Shown: positions 27,662-37,980, counted from the first letter of the stretch. The stretch is 64,000 bases of DNA from Rhodospirillaceae bacterium (GCA_002713365.1 PASR01000011.1:423464-487463), one strand, 5' to 3'. The notes: a model not told the origin generated them from the sequence alone. A program made the numbers and translations.

Positions 27662-28310
27662 TAATATTGATGATTACCCTCCCGATAGTCTTCGTATGTT
27701 AGAGGCTATTTTATTTGCCGCTAAGGAGCCGTTAGATGAGATTTCTATATCGGAAAGGTTACCAGGTGATAGTGACTTTTCTACTTTGATCGCGGACTTA
27801 ATTAAAGCTTATGCTAGTAGAGGGGTCAATATTGTTAAAGTAGGTAACAAATGGACGTTACGCACGGCTCCGGATCTTGCTAATAAATTGAAAATTGAGA
27901 AAGTAACTGAACGACGTTTATCGCGGGCTGCACAAGAAACATTAGCTATTATAGCATATCATCAACCTATAACACGGGCCGAAGTAGAAAGTATTCGTGG
28001 TGTGACTGTAAACCGGGGTACATTAGATGTTTTATTAGAAGCAGGATGGATTAAACCGGGGCGCAGAAGAAATACTCCTGGGAGACCTACAACTTGGTTA
28101 ACTAGCGAAGGGTTTTTATCTCATTTTGGAATTGAAAACCTTAATGACCTTCCTGGTTTAAAAGAACTGAAAGACTCAGGATTACTTGATTCTCGACCAG
28201 CTGTTGACGTTTATGCATCCCGTGCACCTCAAGAGGAACTTCCTTTTATCTCTATTGAATCCTCAGCAGAAGAGGTAGAAGAAACTATCGAACCGCTAAA
28301 TTCAGAATAA
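27648..28310 (+). CDS. scpB: Segregation and condensation protein B
   Basis: About 220 residues. The tandem winged-helix domains of ScpB are clear: LRMLEAILFAAKEPLD at the start and AAQETLAIIAYHQPITRAEV in the middle, then GRPTTWLTSEGFLSHFG. The acidic C-terminal tail is variable in the family. I chose the ATG at 27648 over upstream TTG/ATG codons (27630, 27633) because AGAGG lies six nt before it; this leaves a 14-nt overlap with scpA. It works as a dimer with ScpA and SMC. Confidence 0.93.
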   Translation: MTGYNNIDDYPPDSLRMLEAILFAAKEPLDEISISERLPGDSDFSTLIADLIKAYASRGVNIVKVGNKWTLRTAPDLANKLKIEKVTERRLSRAAQETLAIIAYHQPITRAEVESIRGVTVNRGTLDVLLEAGWIKPGRRRNTPGRPTTWLTSEGFLSHFGIENLNDLPGLKELKDSGLLDSRPAVDVYASRAPQEELPFISIESSAEEVEETIEPLNSE

Positions 28311-28527
28311 ATGGCCCTCTATTAACCTAGGTTTCTAAATTTGTTAATAAAACTGTAATAATATGAATTTACATAAATAACCTTTTAATAAATGTTTGAT
28401 AATTATACGTTCATTTGAAAATAGTCTAATAGACATTTTGACTAACATTGCGATATAACCAGCTTTCTGTAATAATCTGCAGAAATGGGTTGACTACGAC
28501 CGTTATAAAAATTGGAGAATTTGAGCA

Positions 28528-28761
28528 ATGGGTACATTCTCGATATGGCACTGGGTCATAGTGTTGGTTGTTGTCCTTGTCCTTTTTGGAGGAAGAGGAA
28601 AAATTCCATCGCTAATGGGTGATGTAGCTAAAGGTATTAAGTCCTTTAAAAGTAATATGAAAGAAGAAAAATCCGGAGCTAATACGGCTCCTGAAATTGA
28701 AGCTGATAATGAAACTGATAAGCCACTGGCAAAAGATGATCAATCGACAGCAAAAGATTAG
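28528..28761 (+). CDS. tatA: Sec-independent protein translocase subunit TatA
   Basis: A 77-residue protein with a single N-terminal membrane helix ([20 protein letters not shown]), the FGxGKxP hinge and an amphipathic helix ([13 protein letters not shown]), then a charged tail. It multimerises to form the Tat pore for folded proteins. GGAG lies eleven or so nt before the ATG. It begins the tatABC cluster, 217 nt after scpB, where an own promoter is likely though no convincing box was found. Confidence 0.94.
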   Translation: MGTFSIWHWVIVLVVVLVLFGGRGKIPSLMGDVAKGIKSFKSNMKEEKSGANTAPEIEADNETDKPLAKDDQSTAKD

Positions 28762-28826
28762 TTTAGTTGTTTAAAGCCTTTTAGCCCAGTGAAGTTCAAC
28801 GATAATATTACTCAGGTCATATAGAT

Positions 28827-29312
28827 ATGCTTGATATTGGCTGGCCAGAATTAATGTTAATAGCTGTCGTAGCTTTAATAGTTATCGGTCCAAAAGATCT
28901 CCCTGCAGCAATACGTACGGTAACTACGATTATCCGTAAAGTCAGGGGTATGGCTGCAGAGTTTCAGGGAGGATTAGAAGAAATAGCTAGAGATTCTGGA
29001 ATTGATGATGTTAAGCAGAGCGTTGAAGACGTTATTTCTTATGATGCTGAAGCTGCCTTAAAAAATATTGCTGAAATAGAAGGTGATGAGTTTAACCTGG
29101 ATAGTGAAGAAAATCAGGAATCAAATAATTCTATACTAGACCCTGAAATTCAATCGCAGTTATTAGAGAATGACCCAGAGTTAACAAGGGTAAGTGAAGA
29201 TAATCCTAATAACAATCTTCATTCAGATTATGATTCTAATGAGGATACTAACGATGCAGACTTAGAAAGCTTATTACCTAATGTATCATCACCTTCGACA
29301 AGTAAAAGCTAA
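28827..29312 (+). CDS. tatB: Sec-independent protein translocase subunit TatB
   Basis: A 161-residue protein with an N-terminal helix (MLDIGWPELMLIAVVALIVI), the GPKDLP hinge and an amphipathic helix (AIRTVTTIIRKVRGMAAEF). A long acidic low-complexity tail follows, a usual feature of alphaproteobacterial TatB. It pairs with TatC to recognise twin-arginine signal peptides. Its stop codon overlaps the tatC start by one base (TAATG). Confidence 0.94.
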   Translation: MLDIGWPELMLIAVVALIVIGPKDLPAAIRTVTTIIRKVRGMAAEFQGGLEEIARDSGIDDVKQSVEDVISYDAEAALKNIAEIEGDEFNLDSEENQESNNSILDPEIQSQLLENDPELTRVSEDNPNNNLHSDYDSNEDTNDADLESLLPNVSSPSTSKS

Positions 29313-30115
29313 TGGTTGAGGAAGCAGAAATAAATAGTGATGAGGAGCAGGTAGAAAAAAGCAGAATGCCCTTAGTAGCGCATTTGACTGAGCTCAGAAA
29401 ACGTTTGCTTTTCTCTCTCATGGCTTTTTTAGTACTCTTTTTTGTCTGTTTTTACTTTGCTGGAACGTTTTTTAATTTTTTAGTAGAACCTCTTGCAGAG
29501 GTTTGGGAGGGTCAGGATGGTAGGCAGCTAATTTATACTGCTTTAACAGAAAAGTTTTTTACTGAAATTAAGGTTGCTTTTTTTGCTGCATCTTTTTTGT
29601 CATTTCCTGTGCTAGCTACTCAGATATGGATCTTTGTTGCTCCAGGTTTATTTAAAAAAGAAAAAAGGGCATTTCTACCATTTTTATTGGCTACGCCAAT
29701 ATTATTTTTTGCAGGCGGTGTCTTTGTTTATTACTTTTTATTACCTGTAGCATGGCAGTTCTTTGCTAGTTTTGAACAGTTGGCTGGAGATGATGCCCTA
29801 GCTATATCACTGGTGCCAAAGGTTAATGAGTATTTGTCGCTAGTAATGCGTTTAATATTTGCTTTTGGGCTAAGTTTTGAATTACCAGTAGGTCTTTTGA
29901 TTCTTGTTAAAGTTGGTATTACTTCTGCTCAAGGGCTTCGCAAAAAAAGACGTTATGCAATTGTTGTGGCCTTTGTGGCGGCTGCAATTCTCACTCCTCC
30001 TGATCCTTTAAGCCAACTTGCTCTAGCTCTTCCGATTATCATGCTTTATGAAGCATCTATATTTATAGCAGTTTACATGATGCGTAAAAGAGACATACAG
30101 GATACTGAAGATTGA
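29312..30115 (+). CDS. tatC: Sec-independent protein translocase subunit TatC
   Basis: A 267-residue inner-membrane protein with six helices. The conserved N-terminus MPLVAHLTELRKRL and the loop LTEKFFTEIKVAFFAA are typical, as is FGLSFELPV in helix 4. The segment AILTPPDPLSQLALALP in the later part is diagnostic of TatC. It is the receptor for twin-arginine precursors, in complex with TatB. It is co-translated with tatB. Confidence 0.95.
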   Translation: MVEEAEINSDEEQVEKSRMPLVAHLTELRKRLLFSLMAFLVLFFVCFYFAGTFFNFLVEPLAEVWEGQDGRQLIYTALTEKFFTEIKVAFFAASFLSFPVLATQIWIFVAPGLFKKEKRAFLPFLLATPILFFAGGVFVYYFLLPVAWQFFASFEQLAGDDALAISLVPKVNEYLSLVMRLIFAFGLSFELPVGLLILVKVGITSAQGLRKKRRYAIVVAFVAAAILTPPDPLSQLALALPIIMLYEASIFIAVYMMRKRDIQDTED

Positions 30116-30203
30116 TAAATTGATGCCTTTAGAAATGATCTTTACTAGACTAGAGCTGTTTCAATAAATATAAGGACTTCGAACTAACGGAACGCTATAT
30201 ATA

Positions 30204-31490
30204 ATGTTCGACCTCAAATGGATTCGAGAAAACCCTGAAGTACTAGACGATAGCCTTCTAAGACGAGGTCTTAAGGCTGTGTCTGCTGAAATTATTAAAA
30301 TTGATGCTGAAAGAAGGCTGGTGCTGACAAATCTTCAAGAATTACAGAGTCAAAGAAATGAAGCATCAAAACAAATCGGGGTAAAACTAGGTGCTGGGGC
30401 TGTTGAGGAAGTCGAGGCTTTAAAAAGCAAAGTTATTAAGCTTAAAGAATCTATACAAGAAAGTGAGCATTCTGAACGTCAATTAGGCGTGAATTTGCAA
30501 GACTTACTGATTGGTTTACCTAATATATTGGATGTATCAGTACCTAATGGAGATACAGAAAACGATAATAATGAGTTACGTAGCTATGGTGAACAGAGAA
30601 ATTTTCATTTTCAGCCTAAGCAGCATTATGATATTGGAGAAAATCTATCTTTGATGGACTTTCAATCTGGAAGTAAGCTTAGTGGTTCTCGTTTTGTGGT
30701 TTTAAAAGGAGCTCTGGCTCGGATGGAGAGAGCACTTGCCCAATTTATGCTTGATGTACAAACAACAGAATGGGGATATACAGAGATAGCGCCACCTCTT
30801 CTTGTGAAAGAGGCTGCCCTTTATGGTACAGGCCAGTTACCTAAATTTTCTGATGATTTATTTCGTACTACCGGCGATCACTGGCTTATTCCGACGGCAG
30901 AAGTTCCCCTTACTAATATGGTTTCAGATAGTATTCTTGAGGAAGCTAACTTACCCATAAGATTTGTTGCTCATACTGCTTGTTTTCGATCTGAAGCTGG
31001 GGCAGCTGGTAAAGATACCAGAGGAATGATTCGGCAACATCAATTCTATAAAGTAGAACTGGTTTCAGTTGTGCATCCGGATCAGTCTGATAATGAGTTG
31101 GAACGTATGACAAAATGTGCGGAATCCATACTTAGGTATTTGGAGCTTCCATATCGAGTAATGCTACTCTGCAGCGGCGATACAGGATTTGCCGCAAGCA
31201 AAACGTATGATATAGAAGTTTGGCTCCCAGGTCAGGGCGCTTTTCGGGAAATATCTAGTTGTTCAAATACTCTTGATTTTCAAGCTAGACGTATGAAATC
31301 CCGTTTTCGTCCAAAAGCATTAAATAAAGGCAGCCTTCATGTGCATACACTAAACGGATCTGGAGTTGCTATTGGTCGAGCCTTAATTGCTATTATTGAA
31401 AATTATCAATGCGAAGACGGTTCTATAATGATTCCTGAGGCTCTTCGTCCTTATATGGGTGGCATAGAAGTAATAAATGCAAATGAATAA
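30204..31490 (+). CDS. serS: Serine--tRNA ligase
   Basis: A 428-residue class II synthetase charging tRNA-Ser. The first 100 or so residues form the long antiparallel coiled-coil arm ([18 protein letters not shown] onward). The catalytic core shows class II motif 2 ([20 protein letters not shown]) and motif 3 ([19 protein letters not shown]), and the serine pocket segment TAEVPLTN. Full length. The end overlaps surE by 14 bases. Confidence 0.96.
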   Translation: MFDLKWIRENPEVLDDSLLRRGLKAVSAEIIKIDAERRLVLTNLQELQSQRNEASKQIGVKLGAGAVEEVEALKSKVIKLKESIQESEHSERQLGVNLQDLLIGLPNILDVSVPNGDTENDNNELRSYGEQRNFHFQPKQHYDIGENLSLMDFQSGSKLSGSRFVVLKGALARMERALAQFMLDVQTTEWGYTEIAPPLLVKEAALYGTGQLPKFSDDLFRTTGDHWLIPTAEVPLTNMVSDSILEEANLPIRFVAHTACFRSEAGAAGKDTRGMIRQHQFYKVELVSVVHPDQSDNELERMTKCAESILRYLELPYRVMLLCSGDTGFAASKTYDIEVWLPGQGAFREISSCSNTLDFQARRMKSRFRPKALNKGSLHVHTLNGSGVAIGRALIAIIENYQCEDGSIMIPEALRPYMGGIEVINANE

Positions 31491-32280
31491 GTTTTCGCAG
31501 CAACATTCAAAGCTTCGTATATTAATCTCTAATGATGATGGTGTTCGTGCAACCGGTATCAAGGTGATGCAACGCATCGCTAAAACAATTAGTAAAGATG
31601 TTTGGGTTTGTGCTCCTATGAATGAACAAAGTGGAGCAGGGCATTCTTTATCTTTGAGAAACCCGTTGTGGCTAAGTCGTATATCCGCTCGTAAATATGC
31701 CGTTGAAGGAACACCAACAGATAGTGTGCTTATGGGTGTTCATCAATTGCTTAAGGACCATAAACCTGACCTAGTGTTATCTGGTGTAAATAGAGGTAGT
31801 AATATGGCTGAATTTATTACTTATTCGGGCACTTGCGCGGTAGCCATGGAAGCAACTTTATTGGGAATACCGGCTATTGCAGTTAGTCAGCAGATAAACC
31901 CTGAAGTGAAGAAGGTAAATTGGTCCACAGCAGAATCATTTTTGCCGAAGTTGATTGGTAAATTACTTAGGGCGGGTTGGCCAAAAAATACTTTTATTAA
32001 TATTAATATACCTAATGTTTCACCGGAGAATCTAACTGGAATTGAAGTAACAAGCATGGGGCAGAGAAATATGGGTGATTCATTAGTTGAAAAGAATCAC
32101 CCGATGGGACACAAATACTATTGGATTGGAGCATTACCTAAACAAAAACCAGGACTAAAGGGTACAGATCTTGCTGCTATAGAAAATCGCAAGATATCAG
32201 TTACACCAATAGATATGGACTTAACTAATTATACTGCTTTAAAAAAATTGGGGTTGGCTGTTGGATCATCTAGATTATGA
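31477..32280 (+). CDS. surE: 5'/3'-nucleotidase SurE
   Basis: A 267-residue metal-dependent phosphatase acting on nucleoside monophosphates. The metal site is Asn19-Asp20-Asp21 in [15 protein letters not shown] and SGVNRGSNM complete the active site. It begins at ATG 31477 inside serS, with another ATG at 31483, and overlaps pcm by four bases. The serS-surE-pcm-LysM/M23 order is a well-known alphaproteobacterial stress and stationary-phase cluster. Confidence 0.94.
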   Translation: MQMNKFSQQHSKLRILISNDDGVRATGIKVMQRIAKTISKDVWVCAPMNEQSGAGHSLSLRNPLWLSRISARKYAVEGTPTDSVLMGVHQLLKDHKPDLVLSGVNRGSNMAEFITYSGTCAVAMEATLLGIPAIAVSQQINPEVKKVNWSTAESFLPKLIGKLLRAGWPKNTFININIPNVSPENLTGIEVTSMGQRNMGDSLVEKNHPMGHKYYWIGALPKQKPGLKGTDLAAIENRKISVTPIDMDLTNYTALKKLGLAVGSSRL

Positions 32281-32915
32281 CCACTCCAGCTAACAAAGCT
32301 CGACTTATATTATCACTTCGTAGTGCTGGAATTACTAATATAACCGTATTATCTGCTATAGAAAGAATTCCGCGTGAGTATTTTGTACCGGAGACATTCA
32401 GAGACCAATCTTATGAAAATATCGCACTGCCTATTGGCTATGGACAGACTTTAAGTCAGCCATTAGTTGTTGCTTCTATGATAGAAGCATTAGAAGTTAA
32501 TAATAGAGTTAAGTTATTAGAATTGGGTACGGGTTCGGGGTATCATGCATCAATTTTAGCTCTACTGTGTAGAAGGGTTTATACTATTGAAAGACACCGA
32601 CCACTTTTAGCAGAAGCTGAAAGTCGTTTTAAAAAACTAGACTTAAATAATATAACTACTAAGGCGGGAGATGGCATGAAAGGTTGGCCAGAGCAGTCTC
32701 CATTTGAACGTATTAGTGTTACTGCTGCTTCAGATTCACCACCATCTGTTCTTTTGGAGCAGCTTGCAATTGGCGGTATAATGATAATACCAATAGGGGG
32801 ACCAGACCGAACACAGGTTCTTACTAAAATTCGTCGTACAGAACAAGGATTTGATACAGAAGATTTAATGAAGGTGCGCTTTGTGCCATTGGTTTCAGGG
32901 TTAGCTGAGAACTGA
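32277..32915 (+). CDS. pcm: Protein-L-isoaspartate O-methyltransferase
   Basis: A 212-residue methyltransferase that repairs isoaspartyl residues in aged proteins using SAM. The active-site loop GYGQTLSQP (residues 54-62), motif I LLELGTGSGY (80-89) and PREYFVPE at about 32-39 are all intact. The Pcm-like gene at 12550 lacks this loop. It is translationally coupled to surE by a four-base overlap. Confidence 0.94.
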   Translation: MTTPANKARLILSLRSAGITNITVLSAIERIPREYFVPETFRDQSYENIALPIGYGQTLSQPLVVASMIEALEVNNRVKLLELGTGSGYHASILALLCRRVYTIERHRPLLAEAESRFKKLDLNNITTKAGDGMKGWPEQSPFERISVTAASDSPPSVLLEQLAIGGIMIIPIGGPDRTQVLTKIRRTEQGFDTEDLMKVRFVPLVSGLAEN

Positions 32916-32952
32916 AGTTTATGATGTGCTTTTACTAATATAGAATAGAAGT

Positions 32953-33867
32953 ATGTATAAGCAATTAAGGACAGTACTGATAGTAACTATTAATGTCACT
33001 TTTTTGGCATCTTGTGATATATCAGACCGTCCAGCTCCTTTCATAGATAAAAGTTATGGTGAACGTAAAAGCTCGTCGATAGATAAAACTAATTTTCACT
33101 TAGTTAAAAAAGGAGAAACTATTTATGAGATATCTCAGAGATATAACCTTCCTACTCGCACTTTAATTGAGAGAAACAACCTAAATGCCCCATTTAAGTT
33201 AGCAGAAGGGCTACGTCTATATATACCAAATACTAGAACTCACCTAGTTAAGCGAGGAGAATCTTTACATTCAATAGCTATAAAATATGGAGTAAGTAAT
33301 ACTGCTTTAGCTAGACTTAATAATTTTAAATCCCCGTATATTATATATCCAGGACAAAGCTTGAAATTACCTTTTGGTAAAGAAAAATATATAAATAATG
33401 CGAGTACTAAAAACCTTATCTCGGGAGCTGAGTCGCCCCGCCCTAAGCCAACACCTAAATCGAAGCTATCGAATTCGATACAACGCACTAGTAGTTTTAT
33501 TTGGCCAGTAGAGGGACGTCTTCTATCATCCTTTGGCATTAAAGAGGGATCAGCTCTTCATAATGATGGACTTAATATAGCTGCTCCTATGGGAGCTGCC
33601 GTTCGAGCTGCAGATAAAGGGGTTGTAGCATATGCGGGCAATCAAATTCGTGGGTTCGGTAATATGCTTTTAATAAAACATTATGATGGCTTTATTACCG
33701 CTTATGCACATACGGAAAAGTTATTAGTTTCTAGAGGTGACATAGTATCAAAAGGACAGGTAATAGCGCGTGTTGGTAAGAGTGGTGGTATTAGTGTGCC
33801 GCAGCTGCATTTTGAAGTCAGAAAAGGTAGTTTAGCCGTCGATCCTTTAAAATATTTACCTGGATAA
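32953..33867 (+). CDS. LysM/M23 (LytM) lipoprotein, NlpD-like amidase activator
   Basis: A 304-residue outer-membrane lipoprotein. The lipobox FLASC puts the lipidated Cys at residue 21. Two LysM peptidoglycan-binding repeats follow (about 49-92 and 97-140), then a linker, and a C-terminal LytM/M23 domain (about 185-303). Three of the four zinc ligands are missing: the HxGxD motif reads NDGLN (204-208) and HxH reads QLH (284-286). It is therefore most likely a non-enzymatic activator of cell-wall amidases, as NlpD and EnvC are. It follows pcm by 37 nt, as in many proteobacteria. Confidence 0.9.
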   Translation: MYKQLRTVLIVTINVTFLASCDISDRPAPFIDKSYGERKSSSIDKTNFHLVKKGETIYEISQRYNLPTRTLIERNNLNAPFKLAEGLRLYIPNTRTHLVKRGESLHSIAIKYGVSNTALARLNNFKSPYIIYPGQSLKLPFGKEKYINNASTKNLISGAESPRPKPTPKSKLSNSIQRTSSFIWPVEGRLLSSFGIKEGSALHNDGLNIAAPMGAAVRAADKGVVAYAGNQIRGFGNMLLIKHYDGFITAYAHTEKLLVSRGDIVSKGQVIARVGKSGGISVPQLHFEVRKGSLAVDPLKYLPG

Positions 33868-33883
33868 ATATTTTATCAAATAG

Positions 33884-34753
33884 TTAATCTAATTTTTTAC
33901 CCTGTCTACCAGCTAAGTCTTGGATATATTGCCAGGCGACGCGACCTGAACGTGAGCCTCGAGTTACTGACCATTCTTTTGCTTCGGACATCAAAGTCTT
34001 TCTATCTAATTTTAAATCAAAGTGATTAACATAGGCATCAATCATAGCGAAGTATGTATCTTGATCAGTATGATGAAAACCAAGCCATAAGCCAAATCTA
34101 TCAGACAATGATACTTTTTCCTCTACAGCTTCGGAAGGGTTTATAGCAGTTGACCTTTCATTTTCTATCATGTCACGAGGTAATAAATGTCGGCGATTAG
34201 AAGTAGCATAAAACACTACGTTTTCCGGTCGCCCTTCTATACCACCTTCTAAAACCGCTTTAAGCGACTTATAACTTGTATCTGCATCATCAAAGCTTAA
34301 GTCATCACAAAAAAGAATTACCTGATGTTTGTGATTGCGAAGTTTGCTAAGTAGTGAAGGTAAAGAGTGTATATCTTCGCGGTGTATTTCTACTAGGTTT
34401 AGAACTTTATCGCTGGTGTCGTTAATTAATGCATGTACTGATTTAACTAAACTAGATTTACCTGTACCCCTAGCTCCCCATAAAAGAGCGTTATTAGCAG
34501 GAAGTCCAACTGAGAACCTTCTTGTATTTTCTAATAAAATGTCTGCTTGTCTATTTATACCCTTAAGTAAATCAAGTGGAAGTCTATTGACTTGTGGAAC
34601 GGGCTCAAGCCAACCCCCGGAATCATTATTACTAGCGTGCCATACAAATGCATCTGCAGATGATAAATCGCCAGAATTATTTTGATCAGGTGCGATGCGT
34701 TCAAGTGCTACTGCAATACGACTTAATAAAGGGGTGATGTCGTTATCATTCAT
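33884..34753 (-). CDS. DUF815 family AAA ATPase
   Basis: A 289-residue ATP-binding protein. The Walker A motif GARGTGKSS is at about residues 93-101. Walker B appears as VILFCDDLSFDD and the sensor region as VVFYATSNRRHLLP. The DUF815 signature includes HREDIHSLPSLLSKLR before Walker B. The family is widespread, single-domain, and of unknown role. It converges with the LytM gene (17 nt apart) and lies divergent from yajC. Confidence 0.88.
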   Translation of the reverse strand: MNDNDITPLLSRIAVALERIAPDQNNSGDLSSADAFVWHASNNDSGGWLEPVPQVNRLPLDLLKGINRQADILLENTRRFSVGLPANNALLWGARGTGKSSLVKSVHALINDTSDKVLNLVEIHREDIHSLPSLLSKLRNHKHQVILFCDDLSFDDADTSYKSLKAVLEGGIEGRPENVVFYATSNRRHLLPRDMIENERSTAINPSEAVEEKVSLSDRFGLWLGFHHTDQDTYFAMIDAYVNHFDLKLDRKTLMSEAKEWSVTRGSRSGRVAWQYIQDLAGRQGKKLD

Positions 34754-34862
34754 TAATCATTCACTTTAATATTGTTATTGTTTTAAATATAGAAGCCTAA
34801 TCTTTCGTCTTGGTAATGGTCAATGTTTAGTATTAATAACCAAAATAGGTTTACTACGTGGA

Positions 34863-34891
34863 TTGACGGAAGGACAAGTGGTCGGTAATAG
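34863..34891 (+). promoter_or_regulatory. Candidate promoter for yajC-secD-secF
   Basis: TTGACG (34863-34868) is followed after exactly 17 nt by TAATAG (34886-34891), in the 264-nt gap between the divergent DUF815 and yajC genes. A second TATAAT at 34924-34929 has no matching -35. Confidence 0.35.
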
Positions 34892-35017
34892 AAGTTTAAT
34901 ATGCGTAATAATATAATTATGTGTATAATGTTAATTATATAAGTAAAGTTTATTGCATTTGAGCTACATTTTGCTATTTATTGGGCTTAGAAAAACTCGA
35001 AGATATGGAGACCAAAA

Positions 35018-35449
35018 ATGTTTATAACACCTGCTGTTGCGCAAAGTTTTTTAGGTGGTGAAGGAGGCGGAGGTCTCGGCGCATTCTTACCCATTATTTT
35101 AATATTTGCAGTTTTCTATTTTCTTCTTATTAGACCGCAGCAAAAAAAAGTAAAGCAACATCGTCAAATGCTCGGACAAGTTAAACGCGGTGACCGTGTA
35201 TTAACGGGAGGTGGCATAATTGGCACTGTTACTCGTGTTAAAGAAAACGATGAATTGGTAGTAGAAGTTGCAGACGGGGTAAAAGTAAACGTTATAAGAG
35301 GTACTCTTTCAGATGTTCTAACCCGTTCTGAGGCACCCTCCTCTGGTGGCAATGCATCGGCAAATGGTCCAACAGTTGTAGGGCCCAATGATGAAAAACC
35401 GGCAGGTTTGTTAGGCGGCCTTTTTGGCGGCTTCGCACCCAAGAAATAA
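35018..35449 (+). CDS. yajC: Preprotein translocase subunit YajC
   Basis: A 143-residue protein with one membrane helix (about residues 21-41, GAFLPIILIFAVFYFLLIRP) and the YajC motif RPQQKK. A cytoplasmic barrel domain follows (LKRGD-like VKRGDRVLTGGGIIGTV). It is an accessory of the SecDF complex. The ATG follows GGAG. It is the first gene of the yajC-secD-secF operon; secD starts 20 nt after it. The C-terminal Gly/Pro/Ser tail is variable. Confidence 0.94.
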   Translation: MFITPAVAQSFLGGEGGGGLGAFLPIILIFAVFYFLLIRPQQKKVKQHRQMLGQVKRGDRVLTGGGIIGTVTRVKENDELVVEVADGVKVNVIRGTLSDVLTRSEAPSSGGNASANGPTVVGPNDEKPAGLLGGLFGGFAPKK

Positions 35450-35469
35450 TAAAGAAGTAAGCGAAGAAA

Positions 35470-37029
35470 ATGGTTAACTATCCCCGGTGGGCGATTGCTT
35501 TTACGCTTATAATATGTGTTTGGGGTATTATTTTTGCTTCTGCTAATTTTTTTAATGAATCAGCAAAATTTTTACCGGATTCAAAAGTCAGGCTTGGCCT
35601 TGATTTACAAGGCGGTGCCCATCTGCTGCTAGAAGTAGAGGTTGATGAGGTTGTTAAGGCGACATTGGGATCAATAGAGTCATCAGCAAGACGTGAACTT
35701 CGTCGACGTAAACCAAGAATAAAGTACACTGGGGGTATTAGGACTGAGGGTAATACGGTTGTTATTAGAGGTGTAAATCCCGATGATATAGAAATAGCAC
35801 TTGATAGATTGAGTTCGCTCGATAGGGATTTAGTTGTAACCAACATAGATAATTCAATACTGATAAAATATACTAAAGAAGCTTTGTTGGCCAGACGGCA
35901 GCGTGCGATAGAACAATCAATTGAGGTTGTACGCAGAAGAGTTGATGAAACTGGGGTTTCAGAACCTACTATCCAGCAGCAAGGTAGTAATAGGATTATA
36001 GTGCAAATGCCAGGCATAGAAGATCCTGAGCGAATAAAGAAACTTTTAGGACAAACAGCTAAACTAAATTTTCATATGGTTAATGAGGAAGCAGATGTTT
36101 CTGTTGCGGTACGTACAGGCATAGTGCCGCCCAGTTCAAAGCTAATATATGAAGAGAATGCTGGGCAGAATATACCGTATGTTGTCTATAGGGAAGTTGT
36201 AGTAAATGGAGAACGTCTTGTTGATGCACAAGCTACTTTTCAAGATGGTCAACCTATAGTCTCTTTTAGGTTTGATGCACAAGGAGGTCAAACATTTGGC
36301 CGTGTTACCACTGAAAACGTTAATAAGAGGTTAGCTATTGTACTGGATGGTAAGGTAGTAAGCGCTCCTAATATACAAACCCCTATTATGGGTGGGAGTG
36401 GCATTATAACCGGTAGATTTACAGTTCAGGAAACTGTTGATTTGGCTTTGGTTCTTCGGGCTGGAGCTTTACCAGCACCTTTAACAATATTGGAAGAGCG
36501 GACAGTTGGGCCAGGGCTAGGAGCTGATTCGATAGCGGCTGGAAAACTTGCTAGTTTAGTTGGGTTTATAGCGGTAGTAATATTTATGGTCGCTAGCTAT
36601 GGCCTGTTTGGCTTTATGGCTGCAATAGCATTGGTCTTTAACTTAGCCTTAATTATGGCACTTTTATCTGTGTTGGGGGCAACACTAACTTTGCCGGGAA
36701 TAGCTGGTATTGTTCTAACTATTGGTATGGCAGTGGACGCTAACGTACTCATACTTGAGAGAATTAAGGAAGAGGTAAGGAATGGTAGATCTCCAATATC
36801 CGCTATAGATGCTGGTTATAGACGAGCTTTGACTACTATTATAGATTCGAATCTGACAACTCTAATAGCTGCGCTATTATTGTTTAATTTTGGTACCGGA
36901 CCCATTAAAGGGTTTGCTGTAACACTATCTATGGGGATAGTAAGCTCAATGTTTACGGCTATTATGCTTACTCGATTCCTTATCGTTATTTGGTTGCGTC
37001 AGAAAAGACCATCCAAATTACCTATTTAG
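35470..37029 (+). CDS. secD: Protein translocase subunit SecD
   Basis: A 519-residue inner-membrane protein of the RND superfamily. With SecF it uses the proton-motive force to pull exported proteins through SecYEG. Motif D1 (LGLDLQGGAHLLLEV) follows the first helix. The periplasmic domain extends to about residue 330. Helices 2-6 carry GIVLTIGMAVDANVLILERIKEE (with the Asp needed for proton flow) and TIIDSNLTTLIAALLLFNFG. It is nine nt from secF. Confidence 0.96.
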   Translation: MVNYPRWAIAFTLIICVWGIIFASANFFNESAKFLPDSKVRLGLDLQGGAHLLLEVEVDEVVKATLGSIESSARRELRRRKPRIKYTGGIRTEGNTVVIRGVNPDDIEIALDRLSSLDRDLVVTNIDNSILIKYTKEALLARRQRAIEQSIEVVRRRVDETGVSEPTIQQQGSNRIIVQMPGIEDPERIKKLLGQTAKLNFHMVNEEADVSVAVRTGIVPPSSKLIYEENAGQNIPYVVYREVVVNGERLVDAQATFQDGQPIVSFRFDAQGGQTFGRVTTENVNKRLAIVLDGKVVSAPNIQTPIMGGSGIITGRFTVQETVDLALVLRAGALPAPLTILEERTVGPGLGADSIAAGKLASLVGFIAVVIFMVASYGLFGFMAAIALVFNLALIMALLSVLGATLTLPGIAGIVLTIGMAVDANVLILERIKEEVRNGRSPISAIDAGYRRALTTIIDSNLTTLIAALLLFNFGTGPIKGFAVTLSMGIVSSMFTAIMLTRFLIVIWLRQKRPSKLPI

Positions 37030-37038
37030 GAATAAAAG

Positions 37039-37980
37039 ATGCGGCTATTAAGAATTGTTCCCTCTGATACTAAAATTGATTTTGTTAGCAAACGTCCATT
37101 TGCATTTGGCTTTTCAATTTTACTAATACTCATTTCTATCAGTACATTTCTAGTTCAGGGACTAAATCTTGGCATTGACTTCCGTGGAGGGGTATTAATT
37201 GAAGTAGAAACAAACGGACCTGCTGATATTGAAAAACTAAGAGATGTTTTAGGAAATTTGGGTTTAGGAGAAATCCAGGTTCAAGAATTTGGTAATCCAA
37301 ATGATGTGCTTATTCGTGTACAACAACAAGATGGTGGCGAAAAGGCTCAGCAAGACGCTGTAGTACTTATTAAAGAAGCACTTGGTGACTATGCAAAAGA
37401 ATATCGGCGAACTGAATCTGTTGGCCCAACTGTTGGAGCTGAATTAATAAGGGCTGCAATATTAGCAGTGAGCTTGGCTTTAGGGGCTATTTTAATCTAT
37501 ATTTGGATAAGATTTGAATGGCAATTTGGTGTTGGTGCAATAATTGCATTAAGTCATGATGTATTGACCACTGTGGGTCTTTTTGCTGTAACGCAGCTAG
37601 AGTTTAACTTAGCAACTGTGGCAGCAGTATTAACTATAGCGGGATATTCTATTAATGATACGGTTGTTATTTACGATCGTGTAAGAGAGGAATTAAGACG
37701 TTATAAAAAATTATCCATTCCAGATTTATTAAATCTATCTGTGAACAAAACTTTATCTCGAACATTTCTTACTAGTATGACAACACTTATAGCTCTTGTT
37801 GCATTAGCTACATTAGGAGGTCCCATTATTCGTGATTTCTCGTTAGCTATGATATGGGGTGTTTTAATTGGTACTTATTCTTCAATATTTGTCGCTGTAC
37901 CAGCGTTATTAGTATTCAAGCTTAGTCGTGAATCTTTTTCTAGCTCTGATTCCGTTGACGGGGGAGAACAAGACACTTAA
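37039..37980 (+). CDS. secF: Protein translocase subunit SecF
   Basis: A 313-residue partner of SecD with six helices. Motifs are LGIDFRGGVLIEV after helix 1, the periplasmic loop, and VAAVLTIAGYSINDTVVIYDRVREE in the middle, which carries the conserved Asp. LNKTLSRTFLTS-type sequence appears as VNKTLSRTFLTSMTTL. AGGA lies at good distance before the ATG. The Mth938-like gene follows on the same strand. Confidence 0.96.
   Translation: MRLLRIVPSDTKIDFVSKRPFAFGFSILLILISISTFLVQGLNLGIDFRGGVLIEVETNGPADIEKLRDVLGNLGLGEIQVQEFGNPNDVLIRVQQQDGGEKAQQDAVVLIKEALGDYAKEYRRTESVGPTVGAELIRAAILAVSLALGAILIYIWIRFEWQFGVGAIIALSHDVLTTVGLFAVTQLEFNLATVAAVLTIAGYSINDTVVIYDRVREELRRYKKLSIPDLLNLSVNKTLSRTFLTSMTTLIALVALATLGGPIIRDFSLAMIWGVLIGTYSSIFVAVPALLVFKLSRESFSSSDSVDGGEQDT

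Noticed and set aside
35478..36017. 179-codon minus-strand frame
   Set aside because: It is a shadow of secD, Ser/Leu-rich in the way antisense frames of membrane genes are, with no family resemblance.
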